A DNA stretch of 64,000 bases from Clostridium thermopalmarium DSM 5974 (GTDB taxonomy: Bacteria; Bacillota; Clostridia; Clostridiales; Clostridiaceae), in contig NZ_PVXN01000012.1 in assembly GCF_002995795.1 (NCBI RefSeq), positions 62,001-126,000 of the forward strand, written 5' to 3'. This document shows, piece by piece, positions 54,013-64,000 of the stretch. The notes under the pieces are model-generated. The model searched no databases. It saw only the letters and a program-made list of their open reading frames with translations, and was not told the DNA's origin. Numbering within the stretch: the stretch's first letter is position 1; each line of letters begins with the position of its first letter. A program made the translations under genes and the position numbers.

Positions 54013-55341
54013 ATGACTAATTTAAATCAAAAATATTATATAGATACTTGGGGTTGCCAAATGAACGAAGAGGATTCTGAAAAGATATCAGGCCTTTTAA
54101 AAGGAACAGGATATAAAAGAACAAATATAAAAGAGGAAGCAGATATAATCATATTTAATACATGCTGTGTTAGAGAAAATGCAGAGCAAAAGGTATATGG
54201 ACATTTAGGTTCTTTAAAAGCTTTAAAAAGAAAGAAACCAAATCTTATAATAGTAGTTACTGGATGCATGATGCAGCAAAAGGGTATGCCAGATAAAGTT
54301 ATTAAAAAATTTCCGTATATAGATATTATTGCAGGTAGCTATAACTCTTATAAGCTTCCTGAATATATTGAAAGAGTAAAAACAGAAGGAAAATCTATCA
54401 TTGAAGTATGGAATAAAGAAAAAGGCATTGTTGAAGGATTACCAGTTGATAGAATGAGCAATGTCAAAGCTTTTGTAACAATCATGTATGGATGCAATAA
54501 TTTTTGTTCTTATTGCATAGTTCCTTATGTAAGAGGAAGAGAAAGAAGTAGAGAACCTGAAAACATTATTAATGAAATAAAAGACTTAGTATCTAAAGGA
54601 TATAAGGAAATCACTTTATTAGGTCAAAATGTAAATTCATATGGAAAAGGACTAGAACCAGAAATTGATTTTGCAGAGCTTTTAAAAAGGGTTAATAAAA
54701 TAGAAGGGCTTGAAAGAATAAGATTTATGACTTCTCATCCAAAAGATGTTTCAGATAGATTAATAAGTGCTATGGCAGAATGTGAAAAGGTATGCGAACA
54801 TGGTCATTTTGCACTACAATCTGGTTCAAGCAGGATTCTAGAAAAGATGAATAGAAAATATACAAGAGAGCAGTATTTAGAATTAGTTAAGAAACTAAGG
54901 AAGGCTATGCCTGATATAGCTATAACTACCGATATTATTGTTGGATTTCCAGGAGAAACAGAAGAAGACTTTAATGATACATTAAGTATTGTTAAAGAGA
55001 TAGAATTTGATTCTGTATTTACTTTTATATACTCTCAAAGAGAAGGTACTCCAGCAGCAAATCATGAAGATCAGATTCCAGAAGACGTAAAACACGAAAG
55101 ATTTAATAGGTTAGTTAAGGTAGTTAACGATATTCTTGCTAAGAAAAATAAGGAGTATGAAGGTAAAATTGTAGAAGTTTTGGTGGAAGGACCTAGCAAA
55201 AATGATGAAACTAAACTTATGGGTCGAACAAGAACTAATAAACTTGTAAATTTTGAAGGTAACAATGATATTATTGGAAAATTAGTTAAAGTTAAAATTA
55301 TTAAGGCACAATCATTTTCATTAATAGGTGAAATAGTATAG
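54013..55341 (+). CDS. miaB: tRNA-i6A37 methylthiotransferase
   Basis: MiaB converts i6A37 to ms2i6A37 with two 4Fe-4S clusters. The 442-residue protein has the UPF0004 domain Cys residues ([28 protein letters not shown]) and the radical-SAM motif [22 protein letters not shown] near residues 158-179, then TRAM-domain sequence at the C-terminus. miaA, making the i6A substrate, lies four kb downstream. GAAAGGAAAGG precedes ATG 54013. Its stop lies inside a 42-bp palindrome. Confidence 0.96.
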   Translation: MTNLNQKYYIDTWGCQMNEEDSEKISGLLKGTGYKRTNIKEEADIIIFNTCCVRENAEQKVYGHLGSLKALKRKKPNLIIVVTGCMMQQKGMPDKVIKKFPYIDIIAGSYNSYKLPEYIERVKTEGKSIIEVWNKEKGIVEGLPVDRMSNVKAFVTIMYGCNNFCSYCIVPYVRGRERSREPENIINEIKDLVSKGYKEITLLGQNVNSYGKGLEPEIDFAELLKRVNKIEGLERIRFMTSHPKDVSDRLISAMAECEKVCEHGHFALQSGSSRILEKMNRKYTREQYLELVKKLRKAMPDIAITTDIIVGFPGETEEDFNDTLSIVKEIEFDSVFTFIYSQREGTPAANHEDQIPEDVKHERFNRLVKVVNDILAKKNKEYEGKIVEVLVEGPSKNDETKLMGRTRTNKLVNFEGNNDIIGKLVKVKIIKAQSFSLIGEIV

Positions 55342-55372
55342 AAAGCTCTCTAGAGAGCTTTCTATACTATTT
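55331..55372 (+). terminator. 42-bp perfect palindrome overlapping the miaB stop
   Basis: AAATAGTATAGAAAGCTCTCT pairs with its reverse complement without a loop. The T tract after it is short, so termination strength is uncertain; it may also act as an mRNA-stabilising end. Confidence 0.6.
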
Positions 55373-55408
55373 ATGTTATATTTATCTTATTACAAGGAGG
55401 GAATATAT

Positions 55409-58072
55409 ATGGCTCTTACTCCGATGATGCAACAATATTTAGAGATTAAAGAAAAAAATAAAGACTGCATCTTATTTTTTAGGTTAGGAGACTTTTATGA
55501 AATGTTTTTTGAAGATGCAGAAATTGCAGCAAGAGAACTTGAATTAGTTTTAACAGGTAGAGATTGTGGTTTAGAAAAAAGAGCCCCTATGTGCGGTATA
55601 CCATATCATTCAGCTAATTCATATATAAATCGACTTATAAATAAAGGATATAAAGTAGCTATATGCGAACAATTAGAAAATCCTTCTGAAGCTAAAGGAA
55701 TTGTAAAAAGAGATGTCATAAAAATAATAACTCCTGGTACATATTCTGATTCTACATTTTTAGAAGAGACAAAGAATAATTATATTATGAGTTTATATAT
55801 AGAAAATGAACTAGTCTCTATGGCTTTCGCTGATATATCTACTGGAGACTTTGAGTGTACATATAGTAATTATAATGTCTCTATAGTTTTAGATGAGATA
55901 TCAAAGTTTATGCCAAGTGAAATCATAATTACAGATAGCGTGGAAGATAACTTAATAAATTCCATAAATGAACGTTTTCAGCTTACACTAACTATAAAAT
56001 CAGATGAATATTTTAAAACTAATTCTATAGAAAATCTAAAAAATCAATTTCCTAATTTTAATCCTAATAATTATGAGGACATTGTTATTAATGTATGTAA
56101 TGGTTTATTAAGCTATATAATGGAAACTCAAAAAATATCTTTACTTCATATAAATAATATAGAGTACTATAATTTAGTCGACTATCTAATTATGGATATT
56201 AACTCTAGAAGGAACTTAGAACTTACCGAAACTTTAACAGATAAGTCTAAAAAAGGCTCACTACTATGGGTCATTGATAAGACTGTTACCGCTATGGGTG
56301 CAAGACTTCTTAGAAAATGGTTAGAACAGCCTCTAATTAATAAAGAGCAAATAGAAAACAGATTAGATTCGGTAAGTGAGATAATGTCTAATCAGAATTT
56401 ATACGATGAATTAAAAAGTTGTTTAAAAGATGTTTATGATATTGAGCGATTAGTAGGTAAGATTTCTTCTAAAAATGTAAATGCAAAAGAACTTTTGACT
56501 TTAAAAAATTCTATTCAAAAATTACCATATATAAAAAGCGTATTATCAAATAGTGAAAGCTTTATATTAAAAAATATATATAATAATTTAGATTGTCTTG
56601 AAGATGTGTATACTCTTTTAGATAGCGCTATATTAGAAAATCCATCTTTATCCTTAAAAGAAGGTGGAATAATAAAGAACGGATATAATAAAACTATTGA
56701 TGAATTAAGAAGTGCAAAGTCACATGGTAAACAGTGGATAGCATCTCTTGAAGAACAAGAAAGAAATGTAACTGGAATTAAGTCTTTAAAAATAGGATAT
56801 AACAAAGTGTTTGGTTACTATATAGAAATAACGAAATCTAATTTAAATTTAGTTCCAGAAAACAGATATATAAGAAAACAAACTTTAGCTAATTGCGAAA
56901 GATATATCACCCCAGAATTAAAGGAAGTAGAAGATAAAATATTAGGAGCTCAAGATAAATTAATTGAATTAGAATATAATATATTTGTTGAAATAAGAGA
57001 AACAATAGAAAAACACATTAATAGAATGAAAAAAAGTGCTAAAATGATTTCTGAAATAGATTGTTTATGTTCTCTTGCTACAGTTGCACTTGAAAATAAT
57101 TATTGCCGACCTGAAATTTTAGAAATAGGAGCTTTACATATAGAAGAAGGCAGACATCCTGTAGTAGAAAAAATGATTCCTCATAACACTTTTGTAGCTA
57201 ATGATACATATATAGATAATGAAAATCAGCAGTTAATATTAATAACAGGTCCTAATATGGCTGGAAAATCTACATATATGCGACAAGTTGCTTTAATAAA
57301 TATACTTGCTCAGATAGGAAGTTTTGTTCCAGCCAAAAAAGCTTCAATTGCTATTTGTGATAAAATATTTACAAGAATAGGAGCTTCTGATGATTTAGCA
57401 AGAGGTAAAAGCACATTTATGGTTGAGATGTGTGAGGTTGCCAATATATTAAATAATGCTACAAATAAAAGTCTTATTTTATTAGATGAAGTAGGGCGTG
57501 GTACCAGTACTTATGATGGACTTAGTATAGCATGGTCAGTTATAGAGTATATCTGTACTAATAATAGATTAAAAAGTAAGACTCTATTTGCAACTCACTA
57601 TCATGAACTTATATCATTAGAGGGAAGAATTAAAGGAGTAAAAAACTATTCTATAGCAGTAAAAAAACTTGATAATAACATAGTTTTTCTTCGGAAAATC
57701 ACTGAGGGTGGAGCAGATGAATCTTATGGAATTGAAGTAGCAAAACTTGCCGGTATTCCTGAAGAAGTTATTTCAAGGGCTAAATCTATATTATCTAATT
57801 TAGAAAGAAAAGAAAATAGAGAAAAAGACTATAAAAACACAAATACAGATAATTCAGTATTAAAAGAAGTATCTGTTTCTAACTTTGAAGAAATCAGTGT
57901 AAACAATGCAACAGATATAAAAAACAATACAAAGCAAGTGGAATTCATAGATATAGAAAAAGATAATCTATTAAAAGAAATTCAATCGATAGATATTTTA
58001 AATATGACACCTATGGAAGGTTTCAATAAATTATATAAATTAATTACTAAAGCAAAGTTACTACTTGACTAA
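55409..58072 (+). CDS. mutS: DNA mismatch repair protein MutS
   Basis: MutS recognises mismatches and recruits MutL. The 887-residue protein has the mismatch-binding FxE motif ([11 protein letters not shown] near residue 38), clamp and lever helices, and an ATPase domain with [13 protein letters not shown] near residue 618, the ABC signature STFMVEM and [10 protein letters not shown]. The frame opens at 55373, but AAGGAGGGAATAT precedes ATG 55409. mutL follows 15 bases later. Confidence 0.97.
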   Translation: MALTPMMQQYLEIKEKNKDCILFFRLGDFYEMFFEDAEIAARELELVLTGRDCGLEKRAPMCGIPYHSANSYINRLINKGYKVAICEQLENPSEAKGIVKRDVIKIITPGTYSDSTFLEETKNNYIMSLYIENELVSMAFADISTGDFECTYSNYNVSIVLDEISKFMPSEIIITDSVEDNLINSINERFQLTLTIKSDEYFKTNSIENLKNQFPNFNPNNYEDIVINVCNGLLSYIMETQKISLLHINNIEYYNLVDYLIMDINSRRNLELTETLTDKSKKGSLLWVIDKTVTAMGARLLRKWLEQPLINKEQIENRLDSVSEIMSNQNLYDELKSCLKDVYDIERLVGKISSKNVNAKELLTLKNSIQKLPYIKSVLSNSESFILKNIYNNLDCLEDVYTLLDSAILENPSLSLKEGGIIKNGYNKTIDELRSAKSHGKQWIASLEEQERNVTGIKSLKIGYNKVFGYYIEITKSNLNLVPENRYIRKQTLANCERYITPELKEVEDKILGAQDKLIELEYNIFVEIRETIEKHINRMKKSAKMISEIDCLCSLATVALENNYCRPEILEIGALHIEEGRHPVVEKMIPHNTFVANDTYIDNENQQLILITGPNMAGKSTYMRQVALINILAQIGSFVPAKKASIAICDKIFTRIGASDDLARGKSTFMVEMCEVANILNNATNKSLILLDEVGRGTSTYDGLSIAWSVIEYICTNNRLKSKTLFATHYHELISLEGRIKGVKNYSIAVKKLDNNIVFLRKITEGGADESYGIEVAKLAGIPEEVISRAKSILSNLERKENREKDYKNTNTDNSVLKEVSVSNFEEISVNNATDIKNNTKQVEFIDIEKDNLLKEIQSIDILNMTPMEGFNKLYKLITKAKLLLD

Positions 58073-58087
58073 AGGGAGGTGACATAT

Positions 58088-59944
58088 TTGAAGAGAATTC
58101 ATGTGCTTGATGAGGATATTTCTAATAAGATAGCTGCAGGAGAAGTTGTAGAAAGACCAGCTTCAGTGGTAAAAGAATTGATTGAAAATAGTATTGATGC
58201 AGAAGCAAAAAATATAATAATAGAAGTTAATAATGATAATGATGACCAAAAAATAAAAATATCAGATGATGGAATCGGTATTCATTATGATGATATAGAA
58301 AAAGCTTTCCTTCCACATGGAACTAGTAAAATATTAAAAATAGATGATTTACACTCTATTAATACATTTGGTTTTAGAGGTGAAGCTTTACCAAGTATTT
58401 CTGCAGTTTCTAAAGTAAGCTTGAAAAGTAGAAGTAAAGATAATGAATATGGAAGAGAAATTTATATATCTGGTGGAAATGTTGAGTATATAAAAGATGT
58501 TGGATGTAGTATTGGAACTTCTATTGAAGTATCTAATTTATTTTTTAATGTTCCTGCAAGAAAAAAGTTTTTAAAAAGCAAGCAAAGAGAAACCAGCCTA
58601 ATATCTAATATCGTAAATAGATTAGCATTAGCAAACTATGATGTATCATTTAAATACTATATTAACGGAAAAAAATCTCTTATAACATTTCCTTCAAAAG
58701 ATGTTAAAGATACTATAAGATCAGTTTATGGTAAAAATATATATAATAATATAATTGGCTTTGAAAAACATTCAGATATTGCATCTATATATGGATATAT
58801 AGGTAGTTCTGAAATAAGCAGAGGAAGTAGAAATAATCAAAGTATTTTTGTAAATAAAAGATATATAAAAAGTGCCTTAATTACTTCGGCCGTAGAAAAT
58901 GCTTTTAAATCTTTTTTGACAATCAATAAGTTTCCGTTCTTTGTCTTATTCTTGGAAATTTATCCTGAGCTAGTAGATGTTAATGTTCATCCTGCTAAAG
59001 CAGAAGTAAAATTCCAAGAAGAAAAATTGATATATAAGCTAGTGTTTGAAGGAGTCCATGAAGCTCTTGCTAAGTTTATGAAAAACTCATTTGAAATTAC
59101 TGATAATCATGTTTCAATAAGTAATGAGGAGGACAATTCGATTGTGCAACTTCCTATAGATTTAAAAGAGAAAAATATTTTTACATCATACCCTTCAAAA
59201 CGTGAAGAAGTTGAACTTAATAATCTATTTCTCGAAAATTCAAACACTAATAATGATGTAAAATATGAAAACATGTACGGAAATGATAGAGTACTAGAAG
59301 ATAATAAATATACAATTAATGATGCAGTTAAAAATAATAAAAGTACTAAAACAAATGAGCCAAAATTTCCATATTTAAATATAATAGGCCAATTTAATAA
59401 CACATACATTTTAGCTCAAGAATCGAATAATTTTTACATTATAGATCAACATGCTGCTCATGAAAAAATTCTATTTGAAAAATTTAAAAATCAAATTGAA
59501 AATAGTGAAGTTATATCTCAGATTTTAATTACTCCTATAATTGTAGAATTAAGTAGTTATGATTATGTATACTATACAGAAAACATGGAAATATTTAATA
59601 GAAGTGGATTCTTTATCGAAGACTTCGGGGATAACACAATAAGTATAAGGGAGGCTCCTATGCTTCTTGGCAAAGCAAGTGTAGAGGAATTCTTTTTAGA
59701 AATTTTAGATAATTTAAAAAATATGGGTTCAGGAAAGACTACAGAAGTAAATTATAATATAATTGCTTCTCTTGCATGTAAAGCTGCTATCAAAGCAAAT
59801 CATCCATTAACAAGTAAAGAAATGAATGCATTAATTGAAGAATTAAGATATATAAAAGAACCATTTAATTGTCCTCATGGTAGACCAACCATTGTGAAAA
59901 TATCATTAACTGATATAGAAAAAATGTTTAAAAGAATACAATAA
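58088..59944 (+). CDS. mutL: DNA mismatch repair protein MutL
   Basis: MutL has an N-terminal GHKL ATPase ([38 protein letters not shown]) and a C-terminal endonuclease domain with [14 protein letters not shown], fitting the DQHA(X)2E(X)4E metal site, plus [12 protein letters not shown] and CPHGRPT. This is the nicking type found in organisms without MutH. Start TTG 58088 (618 residues) is preferred because GGGAGG directly precedes the in-frame GTG 58079, which would be too close. Confidence 0.96.
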   Translation: MKRIHVLDEDISNKIAAGEVVERPASVVKELIENSIDAEAKNIIIEVNNDNDDQKIKISDDGIGIHYDDIEKAFLPHGTSKILKIDDLHSINTFGFRGEALPSISAVSKVSLKSRSKDNEYGREIYISGGNVEYIKDVGCSIGTSIEVSNLFFNVPARKKFLKSKQRETSLISNIVNRLALANYDVSFKYYINGKKSLITFPSKDVKDTIRSVYGKNIYNNIIGFEKHSDIASIYGYIGSSEISRGSRNNQSIFVNKRYIKSALITSAVENAFKSFLTINKFPFFVLFLEIYPELVDVNVHPAKAEVKFQEEKLIYKLVFEGVHEALAKFMKNSFEITDNHVSISNEEDNSIVQLPIDLKEKNIFTSYPSKREEVELNNLFLENSNTNNDVKYENMYGNDRVLEDNKYTINDAVKNNKSTKTNEPKFPYLNIIGQFNNTYILAQESNNFYIIDQHAAHEKILFEKFKNQIENSEVISQILITPIIVELSSYDYVYYTENMEIFNRSGFFIEDFGDNTISIREAPMLLGKASVEEFFLEILDNLKNMGSGKTTEVNYNIIASLACKAAIKANHPLTSKEMNALIEELRYIKEPFNCPHGRPTIVKISLTDIEKMFKRIQ

Positions 59945-59978
59945 AAAGCATGGGCATATTAATTAAAGGAGAGATTAA

Positions 59979-60917
59979 ATGAATAAGGATTTATTTATTC
60001 TAGCAGGACCTACGGCAGTTGGAAAAACTGCAATTTCTATAGAGTTAGCTAAAAGGTTAAATGGAGAAATAATATCTGCAGATTCCATGCAAATATATAA
60101 ATATATGAATATAGGTTCAGCTAAAATTAAAGAAACTGAAAAACAAGGAATACAACATCATTTAATAGATTTTCTTGATCCTCAGCAAGAATTCAGTGTT
60201 GCAGAATTTAAAAAGAAAGCTACAGATGCTATAAATCAAATCTATGAAAAGCACAAGCTTCCTATGGTAGTTGGAGGAACTGGTTTTTATATTAATTCAT
60301 TAATATTTAACTATGATTTTGCAAATACACATAAAGATGAAAGCTATAGAGAATATTTGAAACTTCTTGCAGAAGAAAAAGGAAAAGAGTATGTTCATAA
60401 TTTGCTTAAAGAGGTTGATAAGGAATCTTATAAAAGACTTTATCCTAATGATCTAAAAAGAGTAATTAGAGCATTAGAAGTTTATAAACTTACAGGAAAA
60501 ACAATTTCTCAGTATAATATGGAACAGGATATATATAATATTCCGTACAATGTACATTATTTTGTCCTAACTATGAATCGAAATAAGTTATATGAAAGAA
60601 TTAATAAAAGAGTAGATATGATGATTGATGAAGGTCTAATAGAAGAAGTAAAAAAGCTTAAAGATATGGGATGTGTTCCTAATATGCAATCAATGAAAGG
60701 AATAGGGTATAAAGAGATCCTTTGTTATCTTGATGGTAAAATGACATTAGAAGAAAGCATAGAAGCTATAAAAAAGAACAGCAGAAACTATGCAAAAAGA
60801 CAGTTAACTTGGTTTAGAAAAGATAAAAGAGCAATTTGGATAGATAAGGATAATTATAATAGTGATATGGAGGTAGTTATGGATATAATAAAAAAATTCA
60901 CTTCGAGTATAACATAA
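59979..60917 (+). CDS. miaA: tRNA dimethylallyltransferase
   Basis: MiaA adds dimethylallyl to A37 of tRNA. The 312-residue protein has the P-loop [19 protein letters not shown] near residues 8-26, [17 protein letters not shown] near 33, and [12 protein letters not shown] near 100, with the C-terminal tRNA-binding [12 protein letters not shown] segment. TAAAGGAGAGATTAA precedes ATG 59979. It uses an isoprenoid from the pathway represented by dxs, ispH and ispA in this window. Confidence 0.97.
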   Translation: MNKDLFILAGPTAVGKTAISIELAKRLNGEIISADSMQIYKYMNIGSAKIKETEKQGIQHHLIDFLDPQQEFSVAEFKKKATDAINQIYEKHKLPMVVGGTGFYINSLIFNYDFANTHKDESYREYLKLLAEEKGKEYVHNLLKEVDKESYKRLYPNDLKRVIRALEVYKLTGKTISQYNMEQDIYNIPYNVHYFVLTMNRNKLYERINKRVDMMIDEGLIEEVKKLKDMGCVPNMQSMKGIGYKEILCYLDGKMTLEESIEAIKKNSRNYAKRQLTWFRKDKRAIWIDKDNYNSDMEVVMDIIKKFTSSIT

Positions 60918-60963
60918 ATCTGAAAATTTCATTTTTAATAGAATAATTGTTGGAGGTAATATC

Positions 60964-61200
60964 ATGAGTAAGCCAGTTAATAACTTACAGGATTTATTTT
61001 TAAATAATGCTAGAAAAAATAAGATACCAGTTGTCATATATTTAACTAACGGATTCCAACTTAAAGGCAATGTTAAAGGGTTTGATAATTTTACAATAAT
61101 TTTAGATAATGACGGTAAACAAATGATGATATATAAACACGCAGTTTCTACAATAGTGCCTGCAAAGCCAATATTATTCAATCAAAAAGATAATGCTTAA
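60964..61200 (+). CDS. hfq: RNA chaperone Hfq
   Basis: The 78-residue Sm-fold protein has the Sm1 region [30 protein letters not shown] and the Sm2 motif [14 protein letters not shown] near residues 56-69, which includes the conserved YKHA-type segment. TTGGAGGTAATATC precedes ATG 60964. The miaA-hfq order is conserved widely. Its role in clostridia is less defined than in enterobacteria. Confidence 0.96.
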   Translation: MSKPVNNLQDLFLNNARKNKIPVVIYLTNGFQLKGNVKGFDNFTIILDNDGKQMMIYKHAVSTIVPAKPILFNQKDNA

Positions 61201-61230
61201 AAATAGGCATGTATTTGCCTATTTTTTTTA
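61199..61230 (+). terminator. Intrinsic terminator after hfq
   Basis: AAAAATAGGCA and TGCCTATTTTT pair around a six-base loop, followed by T residues. Confidence 0.9.
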
Positions 61231-61296
61231 TGTATGCTAATATATTTATTGGCTACTAACTGTAGTTTATCATATTATAAAAGTGAGGGTTTATAT

Positions 61297-62580
61297 ATGA
61301 TTAAAAAGATGAAAGAGTTTTTAATTAGCAAGTACGGCATAAATAATAAAGTACTAGCCTTATATGAACATGCTATAAATGATGTAAAAGATGAATTTGA
61401 TATTCTAGATGATATAAGAGAATTTAATCAAGCAAAAGTGTTAAATGCATTCCAAGAAGAGAGAATTAGCGAATCTCATTTTACTAATTCTAGCGGTTAT
61501 GGATACGGAGATATAGGAAGAGATTCATTGGACAAGGTGTATGCAAGAGTTTTTAATTGTGAAAGCGCTCTTGTAAGACCTCACTTTGTAAATGGAACTC
61601 ATGCATTAGGAGCAGCTCTATTTGGGAATTTAAGGCCTAATGATACAATGTTATCAGTTTGCGGCGAGCCTTATGACACTCTTCATGGCATAATAGGAAT
61701 AGATGGGACAGATGGAATGGGTTCTTTAAAAGAATTTGGAGTAGATTATAAGCAATTAAATTTAACTGCTCAAAACAAACCTGATTTTAAAAGTATAGAA
61801 AAAGCTTTGTTATCAGATGAAAGTATAAAATTAGTTCATATTCAAAGATCAACTGGCTATGGATGGAGAAAGGCTTTAACCATAGAGGATATACGAAAAA
61901 TTATAAACTGTGCAAAACAAATTAGAAATGATATAATTTGCTTTGTAGACAATTGTTATGGCGAATTTATAGATACTTTAGAACCTACAGATGTTGGAGC
62001 TGATCTAATAGCTGGATCGTTAATTAAAAATATAGGAGGAGGTATAGCTCCTACAGGTGGTTATATAGCGGGAAAAAAAGAATATGTAGAAAAAGCTGCA
62101 TATAGATTAACAGTTCCTGGAATAGGAGGAGAGTGCGGATCTACTTTTGGTGTTGTACGTTCTATGTATCAAGGATTATTTCTCGCTCCTCATATAACTA
62201 TAGAAGCCTTAAAAGGTGCTATATTTTGCTCAAGGTTAATGGAGCTTGCTGGTTTTGATGTGCTTCCTAAATTTAATGATAAGCGAAGCGATATAATTCA
62301 AGCTATAAAGTTTAATGACAAAGAAAAGCTAATTCAATTCTGCAAAGGAATTCAAGCTGGTTCACCTGTAGATTCTTTTGTAGAATGTGAACCATGGGAT
62401 ATGCCAGGTTATACAGACCAGGTTATAATGGCGGCAGGAGCTTTTATACAAGGATCATCAATTGAATTATCAGCGGATGCACCAATTAGGGAGCCTTATA
62501 TAGCATATCTTCAAGGAGGACTTACCTTTGATCATGCTAAAATAGGTATTCTCATAGCCTTAAGTAGAATTATAGAATAA
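61297..62580 (+). CDS. ynbB: PLP-dependent gamma-lyase-like protein (YnbB, aluminium-resistance family)
   Basis: The 427-residue protein of the Met gamma-lyase fold has HFTNSSGYGYGDIGRDSLDKVYA near residues 59-81, HALGAALFGNL, FVDNCYGEF and SLIKNIGGGIAPTGGYIAG, which holds the PLP lysine near residue 250. Members are often annotated as aluminium-resistance protein; the true substrate is not known. AAAGTGAGGGTT precedes ATG 61297. It lies between hfq and lexA, a standard Firmicute order (hfq-ynbB-lexA). Confidence 0.9.
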   Translation: MIKKMKEFLISKYGINNKVLALYEHAINDVKDEFDILDDIREFNQAKVLNAFQEERISESHFTNSSGYGYGDIGRDSLDKVYARVFNCESALVRPHFVNGTHALGAALFGNLRPNDTMLSVCGEPYDTLHGIIGIDGTDGMGSLKEFGVDYKQLNLTAQNKPDFKSIEKALLSDESIKLVHIQRSTGYGWRKALTIEDIRKIINCAKQIRNDIICFVDNCYGEFIDTLEPTDVGADLIAGSLIKNIGGGIAPTGGYIAGKKEYVEKAAYRLTVPGIGGECGSTFGVVRSMYQGLFLAPHITIEALKGAIFCSRLMELAGFDVLPKFNDKRSDIIQAIKFNDKEKLIQFCKGIQAGSPVDSFVECEPWDMPGYTDQVIMAAGAFIQGSSIELSADAPIREPYIAYLQGGLTFDHAKIGILIALSRIIE

Positions 62581-62628
62581 AATAACTGCAAGTAGATAAA
62601 TTAAAAGTTATCTGCTTGCAGTTATTTT
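62579..62628. terminator. Bidirectional terminator between ynbB and lexA
   Basis: A 21-bp stem (AAAATAACTGCAAG… / …CTTGCAGTTATTTT) with one G-U pair has the two convergent stop codons at its borders. Confidence 0.85.
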
Positions 62629-63235
62629 AATATCTTCTAAATAATCCAACTAATTTTCCGATAATCTTACAATTCTCTACGATTATTGGAGCCATCGATT
62701 TATTTTCGGGTTGAAGTCTGATAAAATTCTTTTCTTTAAAAAATCTTTTAAGTGTAGCTTCATTATCGATTAGAGCAACTACTATATCACCGTTTTGTGC
62801 ATAGTCAGTTTTTTCTATGATGGCTAAATCTCCATCTAAAATTCCAGCTTCAATCATACTTTCTCCTGTAACAGAAAGCATAAATAATTCTCTATTACTT
62901 GGCATAAAATTCAAGGACATTGGAAAGGTATCTTCAATATTTTCCACGGCCAATATAGGTGTACCAGCAGGCACTTTTCCTATTATAGGTATGTTTACTA
63001 TTTCTTTTTTTATCATAGGTTCTTTAAGTATTTCTATAGCTCTTGGTTTTGTAGAATCTCTTCTAATGAGACCTTTTTTCTCTAATCTTTCAAGATGACC
63101 ATGTACAGTTGATGTTGAACTCAAGCCTACGCCTTTACATATTTCTCTAACTGAAGGGGGATAACCTTTCTCTAATATTTGTTTTTTAATAAATTCATAT
63201 ATTTCAGTTTGCTTATCTTTTCTCATTTCACCCAT
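62627..63235 (-). CDS. lexA: SOS repressor LexA
   Basis: LexA represses SOS genes until RecA triggers self-cleavage. The 202-residue protein has an N-terminal winged helix ([33 protein letters not shown]), the Ala-Gly cleavage site in [10 protein letters not shown] near residue 89, catalytic Ser in [15 protein letters not shown] near residue 126 and Lys in NEATLKRFF near 163. AAGGAGTGTTTTGA precedes the start at 63235. It has a LexA box at its own promoter. Confidence 0.97.
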   Translation of the reverse strand: MGEMRKDKQTEIYEFIKKQILEKGYPPSVREICKGVGLSSTSTVHGHLERLEKKGLIRRDSTKPRAIEILKEPMIKKEIVNIPIIGKVPAGTPILAVENIEDTFPMSLNFMPSNRELFMLSVTGESMIEAGILDGDLAIIEKTDYAQNGDIVVALIDNEATLKRFFKEKNFIRLQPENKSMAPIIVENCKIIGKLVGLFRRY

Positions 63236-63263
63236 TCAAAACACTCCTTATTTTATATTCTAA

Positions 63264-63292
63264 ATTATAACATAAATTTTGGATAATATCAA
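63264..63292 (-). promoter_or_regulatory. lexA: lexA promoter
   Basis: On the minus strand, TTGATA and TATAAT are separated by 17 bases and lie about 30 bases upstream of the lexA start. Confidence 0.78.
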
Positions 63293-63302
63293 ACAAATGT
63301 TC
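63291..63302. promoter_or_regulatory. LexA (SOS) box
   Basis: Read on the minus strand, GAACATTTGTTT fits the Gram-positive LexA operator GAACNNNNGTTY. It overlaps the lexA -35 by two bases and lies nine bases upstream of the divergent gene's -35. Confidence 0.72.
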
Positions 63303-63310
63303 TATAATTA

Positions 63311-63339
63311 TTGATTGTGCTAAAACCATCTGATATAAT
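63311..63339 (+). promoter_or_regulatory. Promoter of the divergent Cys-rich gene
   Basis: TTGATT and TATAAT are spaced by 17 bases, ending 25 bases before the gene's start. Confidence 0.72.
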
Positions 63340-63364
63340 ACAATAGATAGGAGAGGTGATACAA

Positions 63365-63763
63365 ATGGTTAAAACTTGTGTGTTTGAGTCTAATAAAGTA
63401 TGTAACAATTGCGGAGAGTGTAATATATGCGATTTAGATTCGAATAAATTGTGTAATAACTGCGGTAAGTGTTTACAGTTAGAAGGGTATGATGTTAAAG
63501 CTATAGACATTGATGAGATAATAGATGATCTATCTGAAGTTAATGAATATGATACATGTGAAGAAAAAATAGAAGATATAAATATAGATATAGATAGCTT
63601 AAAACTGTTAAATAGAGATTTAAAAGATTCTGATATCAGTTTGGAATATATAGATGACGTGGATGGTTTAAATGATTTATTAGATAACATAGATAATAGT
63701 GATGAAGTAATAAAAGAAGTTTTTCCTGGATTATTAATAGTAAATAAAAAAACCAAAAAGTAG
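63365..63763 (+). CDS. Acidic protein with tandem Cys-rich motifs, divergent from lexA
   Basis: The 132-residue product has two nearly repeated Cys clusters at its N-terminus: ESNKVCNNCGECNICD (about residues 8-23) and DSNKLCNNCGKCLQLE (about 24-39). A very acidic stretch rich in Asp/Glu/Ile follows, ending in a short hydrophobic, basic tail (FPGLLIVNKKTKK). The CxxCGxC pattern could bind zinc or an Fe-S cluster. AGGAGAGGTGATACAA precedes ATG 63365. It may be SOS-linked through the shared LexA box; the function is unknown. Confidence 0.75.
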   Translation: MVKTCVFESNKVCNNCGECNICDLDSNKLCNNCGKCLQLEGYDVKAIDIDEIIDDLSEVNEYDTCEEKIEDINIDIDSLKLLNRDLKDSDISLEYIDDVDGLNDLLDNIDNSDEVIKEVFPGLLIVNKKTKK

Positions 63764-63764
63764 T

Positions 63765-63823
63765 AAAAACGAAAAGTTTTTCTTTTTTAATGATATTTTT
63801 GAAAAGAAAAACTTTTCGTTTTT
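63765..63823. terminator. Bidirectional terminator between the Cys-rich and recombinase genes
   Basis: AAAAACGAAAAGTTTTTCTTTT and AAAAGAAAAACTTTTCGTTTTT form a 22-bp stem with a 15-base loop, with T runs on both strands. Confidence 0.88.
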
Positions 63824-63825
63824 AT

Positions 63826-64000
63826 TTACTCTTCGCTTAAAGGGTTTAAATTGACAGCTTGCCTTAGAGTCTCATCATCTACATGAGTATATATCTGCGT
63901 TGTAGATACATTTTCATGGCCTAGTATCTTCTGAAGACTACGAATATCTACATTTCCGTACTTATACATTAAGGTTGCGGCAGTATGTCTTAACTTATGA
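63826..64000 (-). CDS. Tyrosine recombinase (XerC/D-like), C-terminal part
   Basis: The reading frame continues off the right edge, giving only the last ~57 residues. It carries the canonical catalytic end of a tyrosine recombinase: [12 protein letters not shown] with HxxR intact, [15 protein letters not shown] with catalytic His and Tyr nucleophile, then an acidic tail ending NLNPLSEE. Unlike the XerD-position gene at 31.3 kb, these residues are unaltered. A mobile-element integrase or a second Xer protein is possible. Confidence 0.85.
   Translation of the reverse strand, partial: HKLRHTAATLMYKYGNVDIRSLQKILGHENVSTTQIYTHVDDETLRQAVNLNPLSEE

Noticed and set aside
63289-63756. 155-codon minus-strand frame opposite the Cys-rich gene
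   Set aside because: It is very Ser-rich, lacks a ribosome binding site and crosses the divergent lexA promoter region; it is antisense to the Cys-rich protein.
1-64000. tRNA, rRNA or CRISPR arrays
   Set aside because: No cloverleaf-like sequence, rRNA signature or evenly spaced direct repeats were seen on either strand by reading; an automated search could still reveal a diverged small RNA.

Overview
The window is a stretch of very AT-rich chromosome from a spore-forming, anaerobic-type Firmicute, almost certainly a Clostridium sensu stricto (cluster I). The evidence is the complete spoIIIA operon, spo0A, spoIVB, spoIIM and a GerW homologue, an IspH-ribosomal protein S1 fusion, the gene order miaB-mutS-mutL-miaA-hfq-ynbB-lexA, purine-rich Shine-Dalgarno sites, frequent TTG/GTG starts and A/T-ending codons. 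The species cannot be fixed from sequence reading alone. No rRNA, tRNA or CRISPR array was found.

Layout. 1-4.0 kb: the 3' end of an RluD-type pseudouridine synthase, a solitary pyrR, convergent rqcH (ribosome quality control) and dapF. 4.1-10.9 kb: a type IV pilus / type II secretion-like operon (pilB, pilC, five prepilin-like proteins, PilM/N/O-like proteins). 11.2-17.5 kb: efp, a zinc-ribbon protein and spoIIIAA-AH. 17.5-27.5 kb: a housekeeping run of an Asp23/Gls24 protein, nusB, folD, xseA, xseB, ispA, dxs, tlyA, nadK, argR and recN. 27.7-38.7 kb: spoIVB, spo0A with a readable sigma-H promoter and 0A box, spoIIM, an unusual xerD, two D-Ala-D-Ala carboxypeptidases, cca, scpA, scpB, and the minus-strand gerW/DUF2953 pair. 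38.9-41.1 kb: a two-gene flavin/iron-sulfur oxidoreductase cassette. 41.1-42.9 kb: a decayed prophage patch with a broken terminase small subunit, other fragments and an intact YmaF-family His-rich ORF. 43-53.8 kb: NADH oxidase, a potassium channel, an RNA methyltransferase, an HNH protein, rluB, an RpiR regulator, a YhiN-type flavoprotein, cmk, ispH-rpsA, a GNAT protein and a 53-residue orphan. 54-64 kb: miaB, mutS, mutL, miaA, hfq, ynbB, lexA with its operator, a divergent Cys-rich protein, and the C-terminus of a canonical tyrosine recombinase.

How the genes work together. The SpoIIIA proteins form the mother cell-forespore channel complex. SpoIVB (the forespore signalling protease) and SpoIIM (engulfment) act in the same process, and Spo0A is its master switch. 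dxs, ispA and ispH cover steps of MEP-pathway isoprenoid synthesis. mutS/mutL, recN, xseAB and lexA form a scattered DNA-repair set. rluD, rluB, tlyA, miaA, miaB, cca and the THUMP methyltransferase handle RNA modification and maturation.

The most notable observations are: XerD-position recombinase with two canonical catalytic residues replaced, while a canonical relative lies at the right edge; a pilus operon whose five prepilins mirror the GspG-H-I-J-K set, with the last lacking Glu5; a Cys-rich tandem-motif protein transcribed divergently from lexA across a LexA box; a spo0A 3' tail duplication; and the prophage scar.
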